Shown: positions 13,243 through 23,573 of the stretch, piece by piece
Layout: every line of letters starts with the position of its first letter
Position numbering within the stretch: the first letter of the stretch is position 1
Source: Sambucus nigra
Taxonomy: Eukaryota > Streptophyta > Magnoliopsida > Dipsacales > Adoxaceae
Assembly: GCA_949130495.1 (NCBI GenBank)
Contig: OX422211.1
Location: 333,654,504-333,718,503 of the forward strand
DNA length: 64,000 bases
Direction of reading: 5' to 3'
The notes under the pieces: model-generated
What the model was told of the DNA's origin: nothing
Seen by the model: the letters and a program-made list of their open reading frames with translations, nothing else
Database searches by the model: none
Translations under genes and position numbers: made by a program

Positions 13243-16200
13243 TTGGTCCTGTGGGAGGTGTTTGTGCCACCCACGGGGCTGTTTTGAGTTTTCACCCTCT
13301 AACGCCATGTTTTTAAGCCTTAGTGTAGAAATAAGAAAATTACCGTCGTACTCTCAAACCGGGACACCCGCGGCTGCGGGGTCAGTTCCTACGAGTTACG
13401 TTGGTCCCGTGGGAGGTGTTGGTGCCACCCATGGGGCCGTTCGGGTGATGTTTCGAGTATTCACCCTCTAACGCCGTGTTTTCAAGCCTAAGTGTAGAAA
13501 ATAAGCAAATTACCGCCGTACTCTCAAACCGAGACACCCGCGGCTGCGGGGTCAGTTCCTACGAGTTACGTTGGTCCCGTGGGACGTGTTGGTGCCCTCC
13601 ACGGGGCCGTGCGGGGGTTGTTTCGAGTTTTCACCCTCTAACGCCATGTTTTCAAGCCTAAGTGTAGAAATAAGCAAATTACCGACGTACTCTTAAACCG
13701 GGACACCCGCAGTTGCGGGGTCAGTTCCTACGAGTTACGTTGGTCCCGTGGGAGGTGTTGGTGCCACCCACGGGGCCGTTCGGGGCTGTTTCGAGTTTTC
13801 ACCCTCTAACGCCATGTTTTCAAGCCTAAGTGTAGAAATAAGCAAATTACTGTCGTACTCTCAAACCGGGACACCCGCGGCTGCGGGGTCAGTTCCTATG
13901 AGTTACGTTGGTCCCGTGGGAGGTGTTGGTGCCACCCACGGGGTTGTTTCGAGTTTTCACCCTCTAACGCCACGTTTTTAATCCTAAGTGTAGAAATAAG
14001 AAAATTACCATCGTACTCTCAAACCGGGACACCTGCAGCTGCAGGGTCAGTTCGTAAGAGTTACGTTGGTCCCGTGGGAGGTGTTGGTGCCACCCACGGG
14101 GCCATTCGGGGGCTGTTTCGAGTTTTCACCCTCTAACGCCATGTTTTCAAGCCTAAGTGGCAATATAAGGAAATTACCGTCGTACTCTCAAAACAGGACA
14201 CCCGCGGTTGCAGGGTCAGTTCCTACGAGTTACGTTGGTCCCGTGGGAGGTGTTGGTGCCACCCACGGGGCCGTTCGGGGGCTGATTCGAGTTTGCACCC
14301 TCTAACGCCATGTTTTCAAGCCTAAGTGTAGAAATAAGCAAATTACCGTCGTACTCTCAAACCGGGACACCCGCGGCTGCGGGGTCAGTTCCTATGAGTT
14401 ACGTTGGTCCCGTGGGAGGTGTTGGTGCCACCCACGGGGTTGTTTCGAGTTTTCACCCTCTAACGCCATGTTTTCAAGCCTAAGTGTAGAAATAAGCAAA
14501 TTACCGTCGTACTCTCAACCCAGGACATCCGCGGCTGCGGGGTCAGTTCCTACGAGTTACGTTTGTCCCGTGGGAGGTGTTGTTGCCACCCACAGGGCCG
14601 CTCAGGGGTTGTTTCGGGTTTTCACCCTCTAACGCCATGTTTTCAAGCCTAAGTGTAGAAATAAGCAAATTACCGTCGTACTCTCAAACTGGGACACTCG
14701 TGGTTGCGGGGTCAGTTCCTACGAGTTACGTTGGTCCCGTGGGAGGTGTTGGTGCCACCCACTGGGCCGTTCGGGGGCTGTTTCGAGTTTTCACCCTCTA
14801 ATGCCATGTTTTCAACCCTAAGTGTAGAAATAAGCAAATTACCGTTGTACTCTCAAACCGGGACACCCGCGGCTGCGGGGTCAGTTCCTACGAGTTACGT
14901 TGGTCCCGTGGGAGGTGTTGGTGCCACCCACTGGGCCATTTGGAGGCTGTTTCGAGTTTTCACCCTCTAACGCCATGTTTTCAAACCTAAGTGTAGAAAT
15001 AAGCAAATTACCGTCGTACTCTTAAACCGGGACACCCGCGGCTGTCGGGTCAGTTCCTACGAGTTACGTTGGTCCCGTGGGAGGTGTTGGTTCCACCCAC
15101 GGGGCCGTTCGGGGGCTGTATCGAGTTTTCACCCTCTAACGCCATGTTTTCAAGCCTAAGTGTAGAAATAAGCAAATTATCGTCGTACTCTCAAACCGGG
15201 ACACCCGCGGTTGAGGGGTCAGTTCCTACGAGTTACGTTGGTCCCGAGGGAGGTGTTGGTGCTACCCACGGGGCCGTTCGGGGGCTGTTTCGAGTTTTCA
15301 CCCTCTAACGCAATGTTTTCAAGCCTAAGTGTAGAAATAAGAAAATTACAGTCGTACTCTCAAACCGGGACACCCGCGGGTGCGGGGTCAGTTCCTACGA
15401 GTTACGTTGGTCCCGTGGGAGGTGTTGGTGCCACCCACGGGGCTGTTCGGGGGCTGTTTCGAGTTTTCACCCTCTAACGCCGTGTTTTCAAGCCTAAGTG
15501 TAGAAATAAGCAAATTATCGTCGTGCTCTCAAACCGGGACACCCGCGGCTGCGGGGTCAGTTCCTACGAGTTACGTTGGTCCCGTGCGAGGTGTTGGTTC
15601 CACCCACGGGGCCGTTCGAGGGCTGTTTCGAGTTTTCACCCTCTAACGCCATGTTTTCAAGCCTAAGTGAAGAAATAAGCAAATTACCGTCGTACTCTCA
15701 AATCGGGACACCCGCGGGTGCGAGGTCAGTTCCTACGAGTTACGTTGGTCCCGTGGGAGGTGTTGGTGCCACCCACGGGGCCGTTCAAGGGCTGTTTCGA
15801 GTTTTCACCCTCTAACGCCATGTTTTCAAGCCTAAGTGTAGAAATAAGCAAATTACCGTCGTACTCTCAACCCGGGACACCCGCGGCTGCGGGGTCAGTT
15901 CCTACGAGTTACGTTCGTCCCGTGGGAGGTGTTGGTGCCACCCACGGGGCTGTTTCGAGTTTTCACCCTCTAACGCCATGTTTTCAAGCCTAAGTGTAGA
16001 AATAAGCAAATTACCGTCGTACTCTCAACCCGGGACACCCGCGGCTGCGGGGTCAGTTCCTACGAGTTACGTTGGTCCCGTGGGAGGTGTTGGTGCCACC
16101 CACGGGGCTGTTTCGAGTTTTCACCCTCTAACGCCATGTTTTCAAGCCTAAGTGTAGAAATAAGCAAATTACCGTCGTACTCTCAACCCGGGACACCCGC

Positions 16201-16899
16201 GGCTGCGGGGTCAGTTCCTACGAGTTACGTTGGTCACGTGGGAGGTGTTGGTGCCACCCACGGGGCTGCTCAGAGGCTGTTTAGAGTTTTCACCCTCTAA
16301 CGCCATGTTTTCGAGCCTAAGTGTAGAAATAAGTAAATTATCGTCGTACTCTAAAACCGGGACACCCGTGGCTGCGGGGTCAGTTCCTACGAGTTACGTT
16401 GCTCCCGTGGGAGGTGTAGGTGCCACCCACGGGGACGTTCGAGGGCTGTTTCGAGTTTTCACCCTCTAACGCCATGTTTTCAAGCCTAAGTGTAGAAATA
16501 AGGAAATTACAGTCGTACTCTCAAACCGGGACCCCCGCGGCTGCGGGGTCAGTTCCTACGAGTTACGTTGGTAGCCTGGGAGGTGTTGGTGCCACCCACA
16601 GGGCCGTTCGGGGGCTGTTTCGAGTTTTCACCCTCTAACGCCATGTTTTCAAGCCTAAGTGTAGAAATAAGCAAATTACCGTCGTACTCTCAAACCGGGA
16701 CCCCCGCGGCTGCGGGGTCAGTTCCTACGAGTTACGTTGGTCCCGTGGGAGGTGTTGGTGCCACCCACGGGCCGTTCGGGGGCTGTTTCGAGTTTTTACC
16801 CTCTAACTCCATGTTTTCAAGCCTAAGTGTAGAAATAAGCAAATTACCATCGTACTCTTAAACCGGGACACCCGCGGTTGCGGGGTCAGTTCCTACGAG

Positions 16900-16916
16900 T
16901 TACGTTGGTCCCGTGG
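16900..16916 (+). other. Degenerate CENP-B-box-like site, example copy
   Basis: The 17 bases spanning the monomer junction share the block CGTTGG followed by CG with the mammalian CENP-B box. At the nine essential positions of that box (TTCG, A, CGGG) six match; the second T, the central A and one G do not. The site occurs in most monomers, with common variants 'acattgg', 'gtcctgtggg' and 'gtctcgtggg'. It may be chance. The spacing fits, but the missing essential bases make binding by canonical CENP-B unlikely. Confidence 0.25.
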
Positions 16917-16939
16917 GAGGTGTTGGTGCCACCCACGGG
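16910..16939. repeat. Inverted repeat in each monomer, 8-bp arms
   Basis: The arms cccgtggg and cccacggg (consensus 6-13 and 28-35) are separated by 14 bases, and the inner ggtg/cacc can pair as well. The arms are present in most monomers. Common variants hit one arm alone ('cctgtggg', 'ctcgtggg', 'cccacaggg') with no matching change in the other arm in the copies I checked. That argues against selection on a paired structure. Confidence 0.6.
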
Positions 16940-16952
16940 GCCGTTCGGGGGC
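16937..16952. repeat. Slippage site: direct repeat ggggc, 11-bp period
   Basis: Consensus bases 33-37 and 44-48 are both 'ggggc', 11 bp apart. Deleting one copy with the intervening bases gives exactly the 158-bp monomer. The second G run also varies by one base: 'ttcgggg' instead of 'ttcggggg' gives the 168-bp class. Nearly all length variation in the array maps to this short window, as expected for replication slippage or microhomology-mediated deletion. Confidence 0.85.
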
Positions 16953-17073
16953 TGTTTCGAGTTTTCACCCTCTAACGCCATGTTTTCAAGCCTAAGTGTA
17001 GAAATAAGCAAATTACCGTCGTACTCTCAAACCGGGACACCCGCGGCTGCGGGGTCAGTTCCTACGAGTTACG

Positions 17074-17231
17074 TTGGTCCCGTGGGAGGTGTTGGTGCCA
17101 CCCACGGGGCTGTTTCGAGTTTTCACCCTCTAACGCCATGTTTTCAACCCTAAGTGTAGAAATAAGCAAATTATCATCGTACTCTCAAACCGGGACACCC
17201 GCGGCTGCGGGGTCAGTTCCTACGAGTTACG
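17074..17231. repeat. Example of the 158-bp short monomer class
   Basis: This monomer matches its 169-bp neighbour except that 'ggggccgttcgggggctg' is replaced by 'ggggctg', a loss of 11 bp. The class recurs across the window, about once per tetramer in the right half. Other examples start at 741, 2079, 3567, 11744, 11902, 18584, 22583, 31390, 38699, 44337 and 63778. In many of these the flank also reads 'gtttttaagccttagtg', so one short lineage was amplified inside the tetramer rather than the deletion arising afresh each time. Confidence 0.93.
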
Positions 17232-17569
17232 TTGGTCCCGTGGGAGGTGCTGGTGCCACCCACGGGGCCGTTCGGGGGCAGTTTCAAGTTTTCACCCTCT
17301 AACGCCATGTTTTCAAGCCAAAGTGTAGAAATAAGCAAATTACCGTCGTAATCTCAACCCGGGACACCCGCGGCTGCGGGGTCAGTTCCTACGTGTTACG
17401 TTGGTCCCGTGGGAGGTGTTGGGGCCACCCACGGGGCCGTTCGGGGGATGTTTTGAGTTTTGACCCTCTAACGCCATGTTTTCAAGCCTAAGTGTAAAAA
17501 TAAGCAAATTACCGTCGTACTCTCAACCCGGGACACCCGCGGCTGCGGGGTCACTACCTACGAGTTACA

Positions 17570-18245
17570 TTGGTCCCGTGGGAGGTGTTGGTGCAACCCA
17601 CGGGGCCGCTCAGGGGCTGTTTTGAGTTTTCACCCTCTAACGCCATGTTTTCAAGCTTAAGTGTAGAAATAAACAAATTGTCGTCGTACTCTCAAACCGG
17701 GACACCCGTGGCTGCGGGGTCAGTTCCTACGAGTTACGTTGGTCCCGTGAGAGGTGTTGGTGCCACCCACGGGGCCGTTCGGGGGTTGTTTCGAGTTTTC
17801 ACCCTCTAACGCCATGTTTTCAAGGCTAAGTGTAGAAATAAGCAAATTACCGTCATACTCTCAAACCGGGACACCCGTGGCTACGGGGTCAGATCCTACG
17901 AGTTACGTTGCTCCCGTGGGAGGTGTTGGTGTCACCCACGGGGCCGCTCAGGGGCTGTTTCGAGTTTTCACCCTCTAACGCCATGTTTTCAAGCTTAAGT
18001 GTAGAAATAAACAAATTATCGTCGTACTCTCAAACCGGGACACCCGTGGCTGCGGGGTCAGTTCCTACGAGTTACGTTGGTCCCGTGAGAGGTGTTCGTG
18101 CCACCCACGGGGCCGTTCGGGGGTTGTTTCGAGTTTTCACCCTCTAACGCCATGTTTTCAAGGCTAAGTGTAGAAATAAGCAAATTACCGTCATACTCTC
18201 AAACCGGGACACCCGTGGCTGCGGGGTCAGTTCCTACGAGTTACG
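17570..18245. repeat. Tandem 338-bp dimer duplication inside E1
   Basis: Monomers 17570 and 17739 are repeated at 17908 and 18077. Both first members have 'gctcaggggctg', 'caagcttaagtg' and 'aataaacaaatt'; both second members have 'gtgagaggtgtt' upstream and 'caaggctaagtg'. Block E2 has a single dimer at the same place (21243, 21412), so the offset between E1 and E2 falls from 3673 to 3335 after this point. This is a dimer gain in E1 or a loss in E2. Confidence 0.85.
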
Positions 18246-21200
18246 TTGGTCTCGTGGGAGGTGTTGGTGCCACCCACGGGGCCGTTCGGGGGCTGTTTCA
18301 AGTTTTCACCCTCTAACGCCAGGTTTCCAAGCCTAAGTGTACAAATAAGAAAATTACTGTCGTACTCTCAAACCGGGACACCCGCGGTTGCGGAGTCTGT
18401 TCCTACGAGTTACGTTGGTCCCGTGGGAGGTGTTGGTGCCACCCACGGGGCCGTTCGGGGGCTGTTTCGAGTTTTCACCCTCTAACACCATGTTTTCAAG
18501 CCTAAGTGTAGAAATAAGCAAATTACTGTCGTACTCTTAAACCGGGACACCCGCGGCTGCGGGGTCAGTTCCTATGAGTTACGTTGGTCCTGTGGGAGGT
18601 GTTGGTGCCACCCACAGGGCTGTTTCGAGTTTTCACCTTCTAACGCCATGTTTTTAAGCCTTAGTGTAGAAATAAGCAAATTACCGTCGTACTCTCAAAC
18701 CGGGACACCTGCGGCTGCGGGGTCAGTTCCTACGAGTTACGTTGGTCCCGTGGGAGGTGTTGGTGCCACCCACGGGGCCGTTCGGGGGCTGTTTCGAGTA
18801 TTCACCCTCTAACGCCGTGTTTTCAAGCCTAAGTGTAGAAATAAGCAAATTACCGTCGTACTCTCAAACCGAGACACCCACGGCTGCGGGGTCAGTTCCT
18901 ACGAGTTACGTTGGTCCCGTGGGACGTGTTGGTGCCCTCCACGGGACCGTTCGGGGGCTGTTTCGAGTTTTCACCCTCTAACGCCATGTTTTCAATCCTA
19001 AGTGTAGAAATAAGAAAATTACCGTCGTACTCTCAAACCGGGACACCCGCAGTTGCGGGGTCAGTTCCTACGAGTTACGTTGGTCCCGTGGGAGGTGTTG
19101 GTGCCACCCACGGGGCCGTTCGGGGCTGTTTCGAGTTTTCACCCTCTAACGCCATGTTTTCAAGCCTAAGTGTAAAAATAAGCAAATTACCGTCGTACTC
19201 TCAAACCGGGACACCCGCGGCTGCGGGGTCAGTTCCTATGAGTTACGTTGGTCCCGTGGGAGGTGTTAGTGCCACCCACGGGGCTGTTTCGAGTTTTCAC
19301 CCTCTAACGCCATGTTTTCAAGCCTAAGTGTAGAAATAAGCAAATTTCCGTCATACTCTCAAACCGGGGCACCTGCAGGTGCGGGGTCAGTTCCTAAGAG
19401 TTACGTTGGTCCCGTGGGAGGTGTTGGTGCCACCCACGGGGCCATTCGGGGGCTGTTTTGAGTTTTCACCCTCTAACGCCATGTTTTCAAGCCTAAGTGG
19501 CAAAATAAGCAAATTACCGTCGTACTCTCAAAACAGGACATCCGCGGCTGCGGGGTCAGTTCCTACGAGTTACGTTCGTCCCGTGGGAGGTGTTGGTGCC
19601 ACCCACGGGGCCGTTCGGGGGCTGATTCGAGTTTTCAATCTCTAACGCCATGTTTTCAAGCCTAAGTGTAGAAATAAGCAAATTACCGTCGTACTCTCAA
19701 ACTGGGACACCCGCGGCTGCGGGGTCAGTTCCTACGAGTTACGTTGGTCCCGTGGGAGGTGTTGGTGCCACTCACTGGGCCGTTCGGGGGCTGTTTCGAG
19801 TTTTCACCCTCTAACGCCATGTTTTCAAGCCTAAGTGTAGAAATAAGCAAATTACCATCGTACTCTCAAACCGGGACACCCGCGGCTGCGGGGTCAGTTC
19901 CTACGAGTTACGTTGGTCCCACGGGAGGTGTTGGTACCACCCACGGGGCCGTTCGGAGGCTGTTTCAAGTTTTCACCCTCTAACGCCATGTTTTCAAGCC
20001 TAAGTGTAGAAATAAGCAAATTACCATCGTACTCTCAAACCGGGACACCCGGGGCTGCGGGGTCAGTTCCTCTGAGTTACGTTGGTCCCGTGGGAGGTGT
20101 TGGTGCCACCCACGGGGCTGTTTCGAGTTTTCACCCTCTAACGCCATGTTTTCAAGCCTTAGTGAAGAAATAAGCAAATTACCATCGTACTCTCAAACCG
20201 GGACACCCCCGGCTGCGGGGTCCGTTCCTAAGAGTTACGTTGGTCCTGTGGGAGGTGTTGGTGCCACCCACGGGGCCGTTCGGGGGCTGTTTCGAGTTTT
20301 CACCCTCTAACGCCGTGTTTTCAAGCCTAAGTGTAGAAATAAGCAAATTACCGTCATACTCTCAAACCAAGACACCCGCGGCAGCAGTGTCAGATCCTAC
20401 GAGTTATGTTGGTCCCGTGGGAGGTGTTGGTGCCACCCACGGGGCCGTTCGGGGGCTGTTTCGAGTTTTCACTCTCTAATGTCGTGTTTTCAAGCCTAAG
20501 TGTAGAAATAAGCTAATTACCATCGTACTCTTAAACCGGGACACCCGCGGTTGCGGGGTCAGTTCCTACGAGTTACGTTGGTCCCGTGGGAGGGGTTGGT
20601 ACCACCCACGGGGCCGTTCGGGGGCTGTTTCGAGTTTTCACCCTCTAACGCCATGTTTTCAAGCCTAAGTGTAGAAATAAGCAAATTACCGTTGTACTCT
20701 CAAACCGGCACACCCGCGGCTGCGGGGTCAGTTCCTACGAGTTACGTTGGTCCCGTGGGAGGTGTTGGTGCCACCCACGGGGCTGTTTCGAGTTTTCACC
20801 CTCTAACGCCATGTTTTCAACCCTAAGTGTAGAAATAAGCAAATTATCATCGTACTCTCAAACTGGGACACCCGCGGCTGCGGGGTCAGTTCCTACGAGT
20901 TACGTTGGTCCCGTGGGAGGTGCTGGTGCCACCCACGGGGCCGTTCGGTGCCAGTTTCGAGTTTTCACCCTCTAACGCCATGTTTTCAAGCCTAAGTGTA
21001 GAAATAAGCAAATTACCGTCGTAATCTCAACCCGGGACACCCGCGGTTGCGGGGGCAGTTCCTACGTGTTACGTTGGTCCCGTGGGAGGTGTGGGGGCCA
21101 CCCACGGGGCCGTTCGGGGGATGTTTTGAGTTTTGACCATGTAACGCCATGTTTTCAAGCCTAAGTGTAGAAATAAGCAAATTACCGTCGTACTCTCAAC

Positions 21201-22076
21201 CCGGGACACCCGCGGCTGCGGGGTCACGTCCTACGAGTTTCATTGGTCCCGTGGGAGGTGTTGGTGCAACCCACGGGGCCGCTCAGGGGCTGTTTCGAGT
21301 TTTCACCCTCTAACGTCATGTTTTCAAGCTTAAGTGTAGAAATAAACAAATTGCCATCGTACTCTCAAACCGGGACACCCGTGGCTGCGGGGTCAGTTCC
21401 TACGAGTTACGTTGGTCCCGTGAGAGGTGTTGGTGCCACCCACGGGGCCGTTCGGGGGTTGTTTCGAGTTTCCACCCTCTAACGCCATGTTTTCAAGCCT
21501 AAGTGTAGAAATAAGCAAATTACCGTCGTACTCTCAAACCGGGACACCCGCGGCTGCGGGGTCAGTTCCTACGAGTTACGTTTGTCTCGTGGGAGGTGTT
21601 GGTGCCACCCACGGGGCCGTTCGGGGGTTGTTTCAAGTTTTCACCCTCTAACGCCAGGTTTCCAAGCCTAAGTGTACAAATAAGAAAATTACTGTCGTAC
21701 TCTCAAACCGGGACACCCGCGGTTGCGGGGTCTGTTCCTACGAGTTACGTTGGTCCCGTGGGAGGTGTTGGTGCCACCCACGGGGCCGTTCGGGGGCTGT
21801 TTCGAGTTTTCACCCTCTAACGCCATGTTTTCAAGCCTAAGTGTAGAAATAAGCAAATTACTGTCGTACTCTCAAACCGGGACACCCGCGGCTGCGGGGT
21901 CAGTTCCTATGAGTTACGTTGGTCCTGTGGGAGGTGTTGGTGCCACCCACGGGGCTGTTTCGAGTTTTCACCCTCTAACGCCATGTTTTTAAGTCTTAGT
22001 GTAGAAATAAGCAAATTACCGTCGTACTCTCAAACCGGGACACCTGCGGCTGCGGGGTCAGTTCCTACGAGTTACG

Positions 22077-23404
22077 TTGGTCCTGTGGGAGGTGTTGGTG
22101 CCACCCACGGGGCCGTTCGGGGGCTGTTTCGAGTATTCACCCTCTAACGCCGTGTTTTCAAACCTAAGTGTAGAAATAAGCAAATTACCGTCGTACTCTC
22201 AAACCGAGACACCCGCGGCTGCGAGGTCAGTTCCTACGAGTTACGTTGGTCCCGTGGGACGTGTTGGTGCCCTCCACGGGGCCGTTCGGGGGTTGTTTCG
22301 AGTTTTCACCCTCTAACGCCATGTTTTCAAGCCTAAGTGTAGAAATAAGCAAATTACCGTCGTACTCTCAAATCGGGACACCCGCAGTTGCGGGGTCAGT
22401 TCCTACGAGTTACGTTGGTCCCGTGGGAGGTGTTGGTGCCACCCACGGGGCCGTTCGGGGCTGTTTCGAGGTTTCACCCTCTAACGCCATGTTTTCAAGC
22501 CTAAGTGTAGAAATAAGCAAATTACCGTCGTACTCTCAAACCGGCACACCCGCGGCTGTGGGGTCAGTTCCTATGAGTTACGTTGGTCCTGTGGGAGGTG
22601 TTGGTGCCACCCACGGGGCTGTTTCAAGTTTTCACCCTCTAACGCCATGTTTTTAAGCCTTAGTGTAGAAATAAGCAAATTACCGTCGTACTCTCAAACC
22701 GGGACACCCGCGGCTGCGGGGTCAGTTCCTACGAGTTACGTTGGTCCCGTGGGAGGTGTTGGTGCCACCCACGGGGCCGTTCGGGGGCTGTTTCGAGTAT
22801 TCACCCTCTAACGCCGTGTTTTCAAGCCTAAGTGTAGAAATAAGCAAATTACCGTCGTACTCTCAAACCGAGACACCCGCGGCTGCGGGGTCAGTTCCTA
22901 CGAGTAACGTTGGTCCCGTGGGACGTGTTGGTGCCCTCCACGGGGCCGTTCGGGGGTTGTTTCGAGTTTTCACCCTCTAACGCCGTGTTTTCAAACCTAA
23001 GTGTAGAAATAAGCAAATTACCGTCGTACTCTCAAACCGGGACACCCGCAGTTGCGGGGTCAGTTCCTATGAGTTACGTTGGTCCCGTGGGAGGTGTTGG
23101 TGCCACCCACGGGGCCGTTCGGGGCTGTTTCGAGTTTTCACCCTCTAACGCCATGTTTTCAAGCCTAAGTGTAGAAATAAGCAAATTACCGTCGTACTCT
23201 CAAACCGGGACACCCGCGGCTGCGGGGTCAGTTCCTATGAGTTACGTTGGTCCCGTGGGAGGTGTTGGTGCCACCCACGGGGCTGTTTCGAGTTTTCACC
23301 CTCTAACGCCATGTTTTCAAGCCTAAGTGTAGAAATAAGCAAATTACCGTCGTACTCTCAAACCGGGGCACCTGCAGCTGCGGGGTCAATTCCTAAGAGT
23401 TACG
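22077..23404. repeat. Tetramer of 664 bp in two tandem copies
   Basis: Starts 22077, 22246, 22415 and 22583 repeat at 22741, 22910, 23079 and 23247. Lengths are 169, 169, 168 and 158. Member 1 has 'gagtattcaccc' and 'gccgtgttttc'; member 2 has 'gggacgtgttggtgccctcc' and 'gggggttgtttcg'; member 3 has 'ccgttcggggctg'; member 4 is the 158-bp form with 'cctatgagttacg' before it. The same four-part order recurs at 30884, 37528, 43167, 43831, 44495, 47642, 51275 and 58272, which makes this tetramer the main building block of the right half. Confidence 0.9.
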
Positions 23405-23573
23405 TTGGTCCCGTGGGAGGTGTTGGTGCCACCCACGGGGCCATTCGGGGGCTGTTTCGAGTTTTCACCCTTTAACGCCATGTTTTCAAGCCTAAGTGGC
23501 AAAATAAGCAAATTACCGTCGTACTCTCAAAACAGGACACCCGCGGCTGCGGGGTCAGTTCCTACGAGTTACG
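23405..23573. repeat. Monomer class marked by 'gtggcaaaataagc' and 'caaaacagg'
   Basis: The class replaces 'gtgtagaaataagc' by 'gtggcaaaataagc' (left part 'gtggcaatataagg') and 'caaaccggg' by 'caaaacagg' or 'caaaatagg', and is preceded by 'acctgcagctg' and 'cctaagagttacg'. Copies start at 3060, 6056, 9896, 14066, 19406, 28068, 29882, 38192, 40184, 42176 and 63271. Unlike the other marked classes it occurs in both halves, so it predates the split between the left and right families. The next monomer is usually the 'gctgattcgag' type. Confidence 0.83.

Larger units (their letters stand above)
16905..17073. repeat. Reference 169-bp monomer matching the consensus
   Basis: This copy carries the majority base at every position I checked and serves as the numbering reference (base 1 is the first t of 'ttggtcccgtggg'). 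In order it has a GC-rich part with the inverted repeat cccgtggg/cccacggg at bases 6-13 and 28-35, the direct repeat 'ggggc' at 33-37 and 44-48, an AT-richer part with short tracts at 51-53, 58-61, 79-82, 98-100 and 106-110, and a GC-rich hairpin 'cccgcggctgcggg' at 136-149. It has 46 C, 49 G and 14 CpG, so CpG is at about its random expectation. Length 169 is one more than a multiple of three, so no frame can continue through the array. Confidence 0.95.
13243..17400. repeat. HOR unit D, copy 2
   Basis: This repeats 9073-13073 at +4170 with few substitutions, for example 'cactgggccgttcgg' at 14761 and 'ccatttggaggctg' at 14937. At 16737 one G is lost ('cccacgggccgttcgg'), giving a 168-bp monomer. 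A 158-bp monomer (17074-17231) has been added, so the 12905 counterpart lies at 17232, an offset of 4327. The copy ends at 17400: the next monomer (17401) is a diverged type with 'ggggccaccc' and 'gatgttttgagttttgacc', which is seen again only at 21074. Confidence 0.9.
16905..20577. repeat. HOR block E1, 22 monomers, 3673 bp
   Basis: Block edges are set by the match of 16905-17907 to 20578-21580 at +3673. It holds the diverged monomer at 17401, a pair of 'gctcaggggctg' plus 'gcttaagtg' monomers at 17570 and 17908, the first 'gccaggtttccaagcc' monomer at 18246, one tetramer-like run at 18742-19405, a 'gtggcaaaataagc' monomer at 19406, and a 'gcagcagtgtcagatcc' monomer at 20240. The left edge overlaps the last monomers of D2, so D and E share monomers at their joint. 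Confidence 0.82.

Noticed and set aside
16907..16926. Possible G-quadruplex from the GG runs at the monomer start
   Set aside because: Only two-G runs with uneven loops are available, so a stable quadruplex is not supported.
16910..16939. Conserved RNA hairpin function for the cccgtggg/cccacggg inverted repeat
   Set aside because: Variants break one arm without a compensating change in the other, which is not what selection on pairing would leave.
19980..20177. Minus-strand reading frame of 65 codons, with a twin at 58676-58873
   Set aside because: Both are reverse-strand shadows of ordinary monomers that happen to lack the usual minus-strand stop; they are unrelated to any local signal.
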